Assembly (NCBI GenBank): GCA_024234365.1
Contig: JACKOK010000004.1
Span: 1 to 64,000 of the forward strand
From: Pseudomonadales bacterium
GTDB taxonomy: Bacteria > Pseudomonadota > Gammaproteobacteria > Pseudomonadales > Pseudohongiellaceae
Direction: 5' to 3'
DNA: 64,000 bases
Below the pieces are notes generated by a model, which saw only the letters and a program-made list of their open reading frames with translations, was not told the origin of the DNA and made no database searches. The translations under genes were made by a program, and so were the position numbers. Positions within the stretch are counted from its first letter, which is position 1; each line of letters opens with the position of its first letter. Positions 16,732-24,996 of this stretch are shown piece by piece.

Positions 16732-17684
16732 GAGCGGGCACCCTCGCTACTGTGCTGCGGATGCAGGGAGTCGAGCAGCGTCAGATAGCGCTGCAGGGAA
16801 ATGCTGTCGAGTTGCAGGCCGCTCAGCACGGCTTCCACCTGTGTGGGCTGCGGCAGCTGCCAGCGTAAATCCTGCACGGGGCAGCAGGTGAATGTTTCCT
16901 CGGGATGCACCTTATCGACTACGATGGTCGCCAGTTCCCGGCTGAGCATGGCCTGTTCCTGGTGTTCGCGCAGCAAGCCCGCCGCCCTGCGCGCCCCCCG
17001 AAACTGCAGTTGCTCCACCTCATCGAGGTTCTCATATAACAGCGGTAAAGTCCGGAAGTGCTGCAACAGCGCACAGGCAGCGACCGGACCGATGCCCGGA
17101 ACGCCCGGAATACAATCGACCGCGTCTCCCACCAGGCCCAGATAGTCCGGGAACTGCTCGGGGCGGATGCCATACTGGCTCACGATATCCGGGGCATAAC
17201 GACGGCGGCTGGCTTGAAAATCCCACACATGGTCCAGCTCATGACGCAGCAGCTGGGCCAGATCCTTGTCGCGGCTGACAATGCACACGGAGGAACCCGC
17301 AGGAGCCTGTGCGCGGTAGCGAAATGCCAGGGTGCCGATAATATCATCGGCTTCATACATCCGGCTGCCAAAACCCGCAACCCCCATGGCCTGGGTGAGC
17401 TGTGCACAGGCCTGTAACTGACGTTCCAGATCCGGCTCCGGCAGAACACGATTGGATTTGTAATCGGGGTAGAGTGTGTGGCGGAAGCCACAGAACAGGC
17501 TCTCGTCGAAGGCTACCGCAATATGCTCCGGCTGTGCCTGACGCAGCAGGCGCTGCAGAAACTGGGCATAGCCCATCAAGGCACTCAGATCACGCCCGTC
17601 CTCTCCCCTGACCTGCATATAAGGGGAGAAATAGGCCTGAAAGATGTAAATCGAGGCATCGATCAGATACAGAGGTTTTGCCAT
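16728..17684 (-). CDS. 5'-3' exonuclease / flap endonuclease domain protein
   Basis: A 318-residue protein like the nuclease half of DNA polymerase I and Xni. Acidic metal ligands are visible in YLIDASIYIFQAY (residues 5-17), AVAFDE (57-62), YEADDIIGTL (110-119), SRDKDLAQLL and GLVGDAVDCIPGVPGIGP. The last of these includes the H3TH DNA-binding motif. It is longer than E. coli Xni (about 250), with an extra C-terminal 60-70 residues. It probably processes 5' flaps or RNA primers. It lies 21 bases after tusA and overlaps pdxB by 4 bases. Confidence 0.9.
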   Translation of the reverse strand: MAKPLYLIDASIYIFQAYFSPYMQVRGEDGRDLSALMGYAQFLQRLLRQAQPEHIAVAFDESLFCGFRHTLYPDYKSNRVLPEPDLERQLQACAQLTQAMGVAGFGSRMYEADDIIGTLAFRYRAQAPAGSSVCIVSRDKDLAQLLRHELDHVWDFQASRRRYAPDIVSQYGIRPEQFPDYLGLVGDAVDCIPGVPGIGPVAACALLQHFRTLPLLYENLDEVEQLQFRGARRAAGLLREHQEQAMLSRELATIVVDKVHPEETFTCCPVQDLRWQLPQPTQVEAVLSGLQLDSISLQRYLTLLDSLHPQHSSEGARS

Positions 17685-17705
17685 CTCAACTCTTCGCGGC
17701 TCAGC

Positions 17706-17948
17706 CTAGGCTTTACGGATCAGGTAGCGGTAATGGCCGTCCTGTTCGGACTGCTCCAGTAATTCATGCCCCAGGAAAAGACAGAACTTGGGCACGTCCC
17801 GTGTGGTGGAAGGGTCTGTCGCCAGCATTTCCAGCACCTCCCCTGTTGCAATATCACGGATTTTATTGTGCAGCATCATCACCGGCTCAGGGCAGAACAG
17901 GCCACAGGCATCCAGTTGCGTCACGACTATTTCTTTGTTCTGACTCAT
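17706..17948 (-). CDS. tusA: TusA-type sulfur carrier protein
   Basis: An 80-residue protein from the ATG at 17948, which overlaps the stop of the yheU-like gene as ATGA; the frame is open 16 codons further but that extension is not conserved-looking. The hallmark is DACGLFCPEPVMMLHNKI, in which the Cys of CPEP is the persulfide carrier. Length and the C-terminal DVPKFCLFLGHEL region fit TusA/SirA-like proteins. It hands sulfur to tRNA thiolation or other acceptors. Presence in one operon with ttcA (tRNA 2-thiocytidine synthesis) is suggestive, although TtcA is not a known TusA client. Confidence 0.9.
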   Translation of the reverse strand: MSQNKEIVVTQLDACGLFCPEPVMMLHNKIRDIATGEVLEMLATDPSTTRDVPKFCLFLGHELLEQSEQDGHYRYLIRKA

Positions 17949-18178
17949 GCCTGCCCCTCCATGGCGAGATATTCCCGCTTGTTGACCAGTGAACAACTCT
18001 CCGTCTGGGTATCGAAACTGATGGCGATCTCGCCACGCTCCAGTTGACGACGCAGCATGGCTACCTTCTGCTCCAGCGTGTACAGCTGTTCGCCATAATC
18101 CGTCCCCTCACGCGTGGCAAACTCCTCCAGGATGGCGGTCACGGCCTGCGGGCTTAACTGATCGTGCGGCACCAGCAT
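17945..18178 (-). CDS. YheU family protein (UPF0270)
   Basis: A 77-residue cytoplasmic protein with the family N-terminus MLVPHDQLSPQAVTAILEEF and the following TREGTDYG segment. It then has a helical stretch with KVAMLRRQLERGEI and an extra C-terminal tail of about 10 residues. Function is unknown. It starts 2 bases after the ttcA stop and is coupled to tusA by ATGA, so it is in the same transcript. Confidence 0.93.
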   Translation of the reverse strand: MLVPHDQLSPQAVTAILEEFATREGTDYGEQLYTLEQKVAMLRRQLERGEIAISFDTQTESCSLVNKREYLAMEGQA

Positions 18179-18180
18179 AT

Positions 18181-19044
18181 TTATTCCAGCCCGACATTCA
18201 CAAATTCGATGCGCGGGGCTTCATGTTTCAAGGCCTTGAGTTGGCTGAACGGGTAAAGACCGGTATCGGCCAGCTGCGATGGAGCCACATGGCAAATGCT
18301 GCGGAAAATACTCTCGACGCGACCGGGGTATTCACGATCCCACTGTTTCAGCATTTCCTTGATGTTGCGCCGCTGCATATTCTCCTGGGAACCGCACAGA
18401 TTACAGGGAATGATGGGGAATTCGCGCAGCTTCGCATAACGGCTGATCTCCTGCTCACTGCAGTATGCCATGGGGCGGATCAACACATTCTGCTTGTCGT
18501 CACTGAGCAGTTTCGGTGGCATGGCCTTGAGCGTGCCCCCGAAAAACATATTCAGAAACAGCGTTTCAACGATGTCTTCACGGTGATGCCCCAGCGCGAT
18601 CTTGCTGGCACCGATTTCCCGTGCGTAGGTGTAGAGGCTGCCACGGCGCAGGCGCGAACACAGCCCGCAGGTGGTCTTGCCCTCCGGCACCTTTTCCTTC
18701 ACCACGGAATAGGTATCCTGTTCCAGAATGTGATAATCCACACCCAGCTCGCTCAGATAGGTGGGCAGCACATGTTCCGGAAAGCCGGGTTGTTTCTGGT
18801 CGAGATTGACGGCCTTGATACGAAAATCAATCGGTGCGTGCTTCTGCAGGCTCAGCAGAATGTCCAGCATGGTGTAGGAATCCTTGCCTCCCGACAGGCA
18901 CACCATGACCAGATCGCCCTCCTCGATCATGTTGTAATCGGCAATGGCCTTGCCAACATCGCGCCGCAGATTCTTGTGGCTGCGATTGAGCAGGCGCTGC
19001 CGCCGCTGTTCGGGGGTTTCGTCTTTCGCTGTCACGCGTACCAC
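18181..19044 (-). CDS. ttcA: tRNA 2-thiocytidine(32) synthetase TtcA
   Basis: A 287-residue ATP-pyrophosphatase that thiolates cytidine 32 of certain tRNAs using an iron-sulfur cluster. The PP-loop SGGKDS is at 51-56. The CGLC pair and the CNLCGSQ pair provide the conserved cysteines, and GHHREDIVETLFLN and RPMAYCSEQEI are family segments. Length is near the usual 300. It sits 30 bases downstream of the fadB-like gene and leads the ttcA-yheU-tusA run. Confidence 0.96.
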   Translation of the reverse strand: MVRVTAKDETPEQRRQRLLNRSHKNLRRDVGKAIADYNMIEEGDLVMVCLSGGKDSYTMLDILLSLQKHAPIDFRIKAVNLDQKQPGFPEHVLPTYLSELGVDYHILEQDTYSVVKEKVPEGKTTCGLCSRLRRGSLYTYAREIGASKIALGHHREDIVETLFLNMFFGGTLKAMPPKLLSDDKQNVLIRPMAYCSEQEISRYAKLREFPIIPCNLCGSQENMQRRNIKEMLKQWDREYPGRVESIFRSICHVAPSQLADTGLYPFSQLKALKHEAPRIEFVNVGLE

Positions 19045-19074
19045 TCCTCAGGTTCAAAAATCGTACTTGCCCAC

Positions 19075-21213
19075 TCAGGCATAAAACCGTTCCTGACGCC
19101 CGGCCATGGCCAGCAGAAGAGCCGGCGGGCTATACAGCGGCCCGAGCTCACGGTAGGACTGAGCCAGCGTGCAGAATTCTTCGGTCCCCATATGATCGAT
19201 GTAGCGCAGCGCGCCGCCACGGAACTTCGGGAAACCGAGCCCCAGGATCAGCCCCATATCCGCTTCGATTGCCGTATCCACAATGCCGTCTTCCAGGCAG
19301 CGTACTGTCTCCAGACACAGGGCCAGCATCATCCGTTCAAGAATTTCTCTGTCAGTGAAATTTCGCCGGGCCGGATGCAGTTCGCGGATGCGTGCAATCA
19401 CGGCATCGTCGCGCTGCTTCTGCAGGCGCCCGTCACTGCCGGCCGCATAGCGGTAAAAACCGCTGCCCGTTTTCTGGCCCAGCTCACCCGCCTCTGCCAG
19501 CATGTCCATGGCGCTGGTGAAGCCGTAACGCATGCGCTCGGGGAAGCCTTCGGCCATCACGGCCTGGGCGTGAACGGCGGTGTCGATGCCTACCACATCG
19601 AGCAGATACGCCGGCCCCATGGGCCAGCCAAATGCCTCCATGACGGCATCGATCTGCAGAAAATCCGCCCCATCGTGCAGCAGGCGCGCAAATGCCCCGA
19701 AATACGGAAACAGGATGCGGTTGACCAGAAAACCGGGGCAATCGTTGACCACGATGGGGGTTTTACCCAGGCGCTGGGCAAACTGCACCGTGCTCGCAAT
19801 GGCTTGCTCACTGCTTTGTTCGCCCCGGATCACCTCGACCAGCGGCATCAGTGGCACGGGATTGAAGAAGTGCATGCCACAGAAGCGTTCGGGATGCTGC
19901 AGGGCCTTGCCCAGCCGGGTAATCGAAATCGTCGAAGTATTGGAGCACAGCACCGCATCATCACGCAGCTGAGTCTCTGCCTCAGCCAACACCTTTTCCT
20001 TGACGGCCGCATTCTCCACCACGGCCTCGACCAACAGGTCCACTTCGTCGTAGGCCGCATATTCCAATGAGGGCGTGATACGGGCAAGCGCGTTGCGGGC
20101 CTCCTGCTCGCTCAGACGCCCCTTGCCGAGCAGTTTCTGCAGCTGCTTTTGCGCCTCGTTCATGCCGGCATCCAAGCCGCTCTGGGCAATATCCTTCATG
20201 CGCACGGCAATGCCTTTGAGGGCACACTGATAGGCAATACCGCCGCCCATGATGCCGGCACCGAGAACGGCAGCCTGCTTCACTTCCCGCGCCTGAGCGA
20301 CAAGGCTGCGATTCTTGTGGCGCAGATACTGTTCATTGCTAAACAGGCCAATCAGGTTCTGCGCCACCTCACTGCGGGCCAGGCTGACGAACAGGGCCTG
20401 CTCCCCTGCCAACGCCTCCTCGCGTGGCTGGGCCAGGCTTTGGCCAAGAAGCTCCAGCACACGCAGCGGCGCGGGATTGTGACGCCCGGCCCCCTGTGCA
20501 AGTTTGTGCTGCAAGGGCGACACCAGAGCCATCGCCGTATTCCTGTCCATCACGGCAGACCGCTTGTGTGCGCGCAAGGCCTGCCAGTCATCCGCTTCAT
20601 CCAATGCCTGTGCGATTTGCTCCCTTGCGGCGTCCAGCAGAAGATCGGCATCCACCAGAGCGTCCACCAGGCCGCTTGTCAGGGCTTCGACAGCGCTGCA
20701 GGAGGCACCGGAGCTGAGCATGTCCAGCGCACTGTCCGGGTCCATGACGCGTGGTGCGCGCACCGTGCCACCGAAACCGGGGCAAATGCCAAGACCGACT
20801 TCGGGAAAGCCAAAACTGGCATTTGGCGCAGCAATGCGAAAATCCGTGGCCAAGGCAAATTCAAGACCGCCTCCCAGGGCGTGCCCGGCGATGAGGCTGA
20901 GGGTGGGAAACGGCAGTTCTTCCAGCGCCGTAAACAGGGCATTGCTCTCACGACACCAGTCTTCCAGCGCCTGCTGCGGCCCCTGGAACAGTTCACTGAA
21001 CTGGCTGATGTCCGCACCCGCAATAAACCCGGCCTTGGCACTGCTGCAGATCAGGCCGCGCAGATTGCTGTTTTGCAGCAGGGGCAGCACTGCCCCCAGT
21101 TCCTGCAGCACGGCACGATTGAGCGTGTTGACCTTGCTGCCTGGCTGATCGAGGCGAAGATGCGCGATGTCGTCGTCGAGTCGCACAAGATAAATGGCGT
21201 CGCCGTGATACAT
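19075..21213 (-). CDS. FadB/FadJ-type fatty acid oxidation multifunctional protein
   Basis: A 712-residue trifunctional alpha subunit of beta-oxidation. Residues 1-190 are an enoyl-CoA hydratase/isomerase domain with IAGADISQF and the two catalytic glutamates, Glu118 in GGGLEFAL and Glu138 in FGFPEVGLG. The 3-hydroxyacyl-CoA dehydrogenase domain begins near 312 with the NAD-binding GAGIMGGG (318-325). It continues with MHFFNPVPLMPLVEVI and a duplicated C-terminal domain. Length equals FadB (about 715). The usual partner thiolase gene fadA is not adjacent, so FadJ or an orphan paralogue is possible. It is divergent from the deacetylase gene. Confidence 0.92.
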   Translation of the reverse strand: MYHGDAIYLVRLDDDIAHLRLDQPGSKVNTLNRAVLQELGAVLPLLQNSNLRGLICSSAKAGFIAGADISQFSELFQGPQQALEDWCRESNALFTALEELPFPTLSLIAGHALGGGLEFALATDFRIAAPNASFGFPEVGLGICPGFGGTVRAPRVMDPDSALDMLSSGASCSAVEALTSGLVDALVDADLLLDAAREQIAQALDEADDWQALRAHKRSAVMDRNTAMALVSPLQHKLAQGAGRHNPAPLRVLELLGQSLAQPREEALAGEQALFVSLARSEVAQNLIGLFSNEQYLRHKNRSLVAQAREVKQAAVLGAGIMGGGIAYQCALKGIAVRMKDIAQSGLDAGMNEAQKQLQKLLGKGRLSEQEARNALARITPSLEYAAYDEVDLLVEAVVENAAVKEKVLAEAETQLRDDAVLCSNTSTISITRLGKALQHPERFCGMHFFNPVPLMPLVEVIRGEQSSEQAIASTVQFAQRLGKTPIVVNDCPGFLVNRILFPYFGAFARLLHDGADFLQIDAVMEAFGWPMGPAYLLDVVGIDTAVHAQAVMAEGFPERMRYGFTSAMDMLAEAGELGQKTGSGFYRYAAGSDGRLQKQRDDAVIARIRELHPARRNFTDREILERMMLALCLETVRCLEDGIVDTAIEADMGLILGLGFPKFRGGALRYIDHMGTEEFCTLAQSYRELGPLYSPPALLLAMAGRQERFYA

Positions 21214-21372
21214 CCTTTAAGCCCCTTTGGCTGTGTCATAGAGGCCGGCATTATAGTCAAACTCGTCCCTGATAGACAGGCGCCGCGCTGCCTTGCCGCC
21301 CCGTCGCCCATGCTGCAAAATAGCGCGACTTCGCGGCCTGACCGCCACCTGCAACCGACACAAGGAATCGAC

Positions 21373-22434
21373 ATGCGCCTGCCCCGCCCCGTGCTCCGTG
21401 CGATATTTACCGCTACCCTGCTCACGGGGGGCCACACCCTGCAGGCGGCGGAGCATGCCACTGTCGTGCTCTACCACCATGTGGCGGAGGACACCCCGGC
21501 CTCCACCAGTATTGCCCCGGCCGTGTTTCGCCAGCATATGGACCTGCTGCGGGACGAGGGTTTCCACGTCATGGCACTGCCGGAACTGCTGGATGCGCTG
21601 CGCCAGCGGCGCGAGGTGCCGGACAAGACCGTCGCCATCACCTTCGATGATGGCTATATCTCGATTTACGACACCGCCTTTCCCATTCTTCAGGAATACG
21701 GGTTTCCCTTCACGGTGTTCATCAACACCCAGCCGCTGAATGACCGCATGGCCGGCTATATGAGCTGGGACGAGGTCAGGGTCATGTCTGCCGCTGGCGT
21801 CACCATTGCCAATCACATGGAAAACCACCCCCATATGGTGGACGCCCTGCCGGGAGAGAGCCCGGATGCCCGCGATAGCCGTCTGCGCGAAGAGTTGCTG
21901 CGGGCTCAGGAGCGCATCAAGACCGAAACAGGCCAGGATCACCGTTTCATCGCCTATCCCTACGGGGAATATGACCTGGCCAACAAGGCCATGCTGCGGG
22001 ATATGGGTTTCATGGGGCTGGGTCAGCAGTCCGGTGCGCTGGGTTTCGATGCCGATTTTCTGGCCCTGCCGCGCTTCCCCTTTGGCGGCAGTTACACCGA
22101 CCTGGCGGATTTCCGTCAGAAGGTCCAGACACTTTCCTTCCATTTGCTGAAAGTGGACCCGGAAAGCCCGATGACGGATGAGCGTAACCCTTCCGTGACA
22201 CTGCAGTTTGCGCCGGGAGATTTCAATTTCCGCCAGATCGGCTGTTATGCCAGTGGCCAGCCCATGGCCATGGAATGGCTGGATCAGGAGCAGGGTCTGG
22301 TCCGTATCAGTACCGAGCAAACCTATAATATGCGGCGTTACCGTTATCTGTGCACGGCACCGATGCGTGGCAGCAACCGTTATTTCTGGTATTCCAAAGA
22401 CTGGACGCGTTCGCTGCCGGGCAATCAGGATTAA
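21373..22434 (+). CDS. Exported polysaccharide deacetylase (NodB homology)
   Basis: 353 residues from the ATG at 21373, which has AAGGAA eight bases upstream and begins a signal peptide ending TLQA-AEH; the long open frame upstream is antisense to the fadB-like gene. The NodB domain has the TFDDGYISIYD metal/base motif (near 96-106) and ANHMENHPHM (about 150-159), with His ligands in the usual S/N-H-xxxHP position. The C-terminal third is a family-specific extension ending in RYFWYSKDW. It probably removes acetyl groups from a periplasmic or cell-wall polysaccharide. Substrate unknown; not in a polysaccharide cluster. Confidence 0.92.
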   Translation: MRLPRPVLRAIFTATLLTGGHTLQAAEHATVVLYHHVAEDTPASTSIAPAVFRQHMDLLRDEGFHVMALPELLDALRQRREVPDKTVAITFDDGYISIYDTAFPILQEYGFPFTVFINTQPLNDRMAGYMSWDEVRVMSAAGVTIANHMENHPHMVDALPGESPDARDSRLREELLRAQERIKTETGQDHRFIAYPYGEYDLANKAMLRDMGFMGLGQQSGALGFDADFLALPRFPFGGSYTDLADFRQKVQTLSFHLLKVDPESPMTDERNPSVTLQFAPGDFNFRQIGCYASGQPMAMEWLDQEQGLVRISTEQTYNMRRYRYLCTAPMRGSNRYFWYSKDWTRSLPGNQD

Positions 22435-22453
22435 ACCCTGCTCCCCTCTATGC

Positions 22454-22560
22454 GTAGGAGCCAACCCTGCTGGCGTAGGGGTGGGGATCATCTGAATCGC
22501 CTGCAGGGCAGGCTCCTACGGCGCAGAAAAACCTTCCTGTAGGAGCCAGCCCTGCTGGCG
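22454..22560. repeat. Three REP sequences
   Basis: Forward copies at 22454-22475 (slightly degenerate) and 22539-22560, and an inverted copy at 22498-22519. They lie between the deacetylase and the convergent Bax-like gene, where they could act as a bidirectional hairpin barrier. Confidence 0.9.
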
Positions 22561-22594
22561 ATAGAAGAAAAATCAGGGGAATAAAGAGAAAAAC

Positions 22595-23431
22595 TCAGCT
22601 GTTCTGCCCATCCAGGGCCAACAGATCGTTCACCCGGATGATGTCGTGCAGTTCACTGATATAGACATGGCCACGCTCGGAATAGCGCAGCAGGCCCTGT
22701 GCCAGCGCCCGTGAATCCAGCGGCTTGCCCTTCATGCGCATTTGCGCACGCAGCTCACGCAGGTATTCGTAGGTCGGGTTGGTATTGAGATTGCGGAAAT
22801 AGGCCCGCACAGAGGCCTCGACGCTGGCAAAGGCACGCACTTCGTGGCTCGCATCCTGCGCGCGCTGCCCCGGGACCAGGCCGCAGCCCTCGTCGAAACA
22901 CCATTGCCCGAAGATATTGTTGCCTTCCCGCGCAAACCGCGAGGTACCCCAGGCGGACTCGTTGGCAGCCTGTGCCAGGGCCAGCGATACCGGAATGACA
23001 TCGACGCGCACCAGCAGCTCATCCAGCAGCTCCGGCAGCGGTAGCTCACTGTCCTGCATGCGGTACTGCGCCTTGATTTCGTTGAGCGTTGCCATCTCCA
23101 GATCGCTCAGATCGCCACCGTCCGCCAGAATATCGGAGAAGTTCAGCAGGCTATCGCGCCGAAGCAGAATGCGGGCATTTTCCGCTTCAATATAGTGCTG
23201 GAAGAAAGCGAAGAAGGTTTCTTTTTTGCGGTCGATGTCGGTAATGGCATCGAAATCGGGCAAGGGGCTCGACTCGCTGACCTGGACCGGTGCGGGAACT
23301 TCGGGCTCTACGGGAGCCTGAGCGTTCTTGCGTGCCTTGACCACCAGAGCCAGCGGCAGGGATGCGAGAATCACGATCAGGCAGACGCGTACAAGAGTCG
23401 AAGCTCTTGGGTAAGCTAACAGTCTGAACAT
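22595..23431 (-). CDS. Bax-like glucosaminidase domain protein
   Basis: A 278-residue protein with one N-terminal membrane segment (about 12-30) and the rest in the periplasm. The glucosaminidase domain (Pfam PF01832 type) occupies about 130-260. ALAQAANESAWGTSRFAREG holds the catalytic Glu, followed by NNIFGQWCFDEGCG, the FASVEASVRAYFRNLN segment and YSERGHVYISEL. This is the arrangement of E. coli Bax. It should cleave GlcNAc linkages in peptidoglycan glycan strands. It is a single gene between REPs and the BolA-type gene. Confidence 0.9.
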   Translation of the reverse strand: MFRLLAYPRASTLVRVCLIVILASLPLALVVKARKNAQAPVEPEVPAPVQVSESSPLPDFDAITDIDRKKETFFAFFQHYIEAENARILLRRDSLLNFSDILADGGDLSDLEMATLNEIKAQYRMQDSELPLPELLDELLVRVDVIPVSLALAQAANESAWGTSRFAREGNNIFGQWCFDEGCGLVPGQRAQDASHEVRAFASVEASVRAYFRNLNTNPTYEYLRELRAQMRMKGKPLDSRALAQGLLRYSERGHVYISELHDIIRVNDLLALDGQNS

Positions 23432-23507
23432 TCAGTACTCTTTGAATCCCGTTAAGAAAATTGGCGGCACCCTACCGGAAAACCTCTTGAAAAGCAAGAA
23501 GTAAGCT

Positions 23508-23816
23508 CTAGTGCCCGCCACCCATACAATCTGGCGATGCGGGTGCCACACCCTGCCTGAGCGCCCACTCTTGCGGCGTATAGGTGTGCAGCGCCAGGGC
23601 ATGCACCCCGTCCTGCAGTTGCTGAGACAACAGGGCATACAGCTGCTGATGGCGCTTGACCTGCCCCATACCGGCAAAGACCGGGGAAACCGCCGTCACC
23701 TTGAAATGTGTCTGGGTGCCCGGCCGGGCGTGATTGTGGCTCTCGTTCACCACTTCCAGCCATTCCAGCGGCATGGCGCCCCGAAGCGTCTCTTCTATAC
23801 TGGCCTGCATAGTCAT
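23508..23816 (-). CDS. BolA family protein
   Basis: About 102 residues from the ATG at 23816 (another ATG at 23810); codons further upstream look non-coding. The BolA fold is shown by the helix EETLRGAM, the strand EWLEVVNESHNHARPGTQTHFKV with the conserved H-x-H pair, and the FAGMGQVKRHQQLYALL helix with the DGVHALALHTYTPQEW C-terminus. BolA proteins bind iron-sulfur clusters with monothiol glutaredoxins, and some bind DNA. Its divergent neighbour is ylqF. Confidence 0.93.
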   Translation of the reverse strand: MTMQASIEETLRGAMPLEWLEVVNESHNHARPGTQTHFKVTAVSPVFAGMGQVKRHQQLYALLSQQLQDGVHALALHTYTPQEWALRQGVAPASPDCMGGGH

Positions 23817-23991
23817 TAACGGTTTTTCCTGTCCTGGGTTGTCACGAACAGCTCTCATTTTATGCCTGCATACGCCCAGCGCAAGCGCAAACGGCAGTGC
23901 GGGTGACTGGAATCACAGGCCACAAGCGTGAATTGCGGCCCCGATCCAGATAGAATTCGCCCTCTTTCGGCTGACAAGACACTGATTCATC

Positions 23992-24921
23992 ATGACAATC
24001 TCCTGGTATCCAGGCCATATGCACAAGGCCAACAAGGAAATGGCCGCCTTGATCAAGCAAATCGACGTGGTGATCGAGGTGCTGGACGCCCGCATGCCGC
24101 AGGCAAGCTCCAACCCGCTGCTCAAGTCCATGCGCGAGGGCAAGCCCTGCCTGCATATTCTGAACAAGGCTGACCTGGCCGACCCGCGCATTACCCGCCA
24201 GTGGCTGGACTATTTCAGGGCCCAGCCTCTGGCGCATGCGGCTGCCAGCGGCAAGGACAAGCGCATCGAAACCGCCGATGTGCTGCACCTGTGCCGGGTG
24301 TTGCTGCGCAAGGTCGACGAGGCCCGGCCAAAACGGGCAGAACCGAAACCTGAGCAGGATGACAACCCGGATCTTGCCGCCCTGCGAGCCTGGAAAAAAG
24401 AGAACAAGAAGCACCAGATTCTCATTGTGGGCATTCCCAATGTCGGCAAATCCTCCATCATGAATCAGCTGCTGGGGCGCAAGATCGCCCGTACCGGCAA
24501 TGAACCCGCCATCACCAAGGGGCAGCAACGGGTACGCCTGAAGGACAACTGGTTCCTGGTGGATACGCCGGGGGTCTTGTGGCCGAAACTGGAAGACCAG
24601 GCGGCCGCCTATCGCCTGGCCATGTCGGGGGCCATCCGCAACACCGCGATCGAGTTCCTGGACGTGGCCCAGTTTGCCGCCAAAACCCTGCTGGAGGAGT
24701 TCCCCGAACGTCTGCAGCAGCGCTACGGGCTCCAGACACTACCGGCCGATGGCGAGGGTTTCCTGCGCGAGCTGGCACTGGCGCGTGGTTGCGTGCGCAA
24801 AGACCAGGACATCGACTGGAACCGCGTTGCGGAACTGTTGATCAACGACTACCGCGCCGGGCGTTTCGGGCCCATGAGCCTGGAGCGGCCGCCCGTGGAG
24901 GAAATCTCTGCGCAGGCCTGA
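23992..24921 (+). CDS. ylqF: Ribosome biogenesis GTPase YlqF/RbgA
   Basis: A 309-residue circularly permuted GTPase. The motif order is G4 NKAD (near 59), then G1 VGIPNVGKSS (about 146), G2 around the ITKGQQ Thr, and G3 DTPGVLWP. The N-terminus ISWYPGHMHKA is typical. The C-terminal RNA-binding domain includes FPERLQQRYGL. YlqF helps assemble the large ribosomal subunit in Bacillus; Gammaproteobacterial members are less studied. Start ATG with no strong Shine-Dalgarno. rapA follows 75 bases downstream in the same direction. Confidence 0.94.
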   Translation: MTISWYPGHMHKANKEMAALIKQIDVVIEVLDARMPQASSNPLLKSMREGKPCLHILNKADLADPRITRQWLDYFRAQPLAHAAASGKDKRIETADVLHLCRVLLRKVDEARPKRAEPKPEQDDNPDLAALRAWKKENKKHQILIVGIPNVGKSSIMNQLLGRKIARTGNEPAITKGQQRVRLKDNWFLVDTPGVLWPKLEDQAAAYRLAMSGAIRNTAIEFLDVAQFAAKTLLEEFPERLQQRYGLQTLPADGEGFLRELALARGCVRKDQDIDWNRVAELLINDYRAGRFGPMSLERPPVEEISAQA

Positions 24922-24996
24922 TTCGCCTTTCGCATGCCGGGGGCGATTCGGCTAGAATACCGCCCTTGTTCAATCCTCAGGAAAGCCCCCGGTTTT

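Noticed and set aside
18223..20070. 615-codon plus-strand open frame across ttcA and the fadB-like gene
   Set aside because: Antisense to two certain genes; the long frame is a by-product of GC-rich codon use.
20149..21372. N-terminal 408 codons of a 761-codon frame ending in the deacetylase
   Set aside because: Antisense to the fadB-like gene; the real protein starts at 21373 with a Shine-Dalgarno and a signal peptide.
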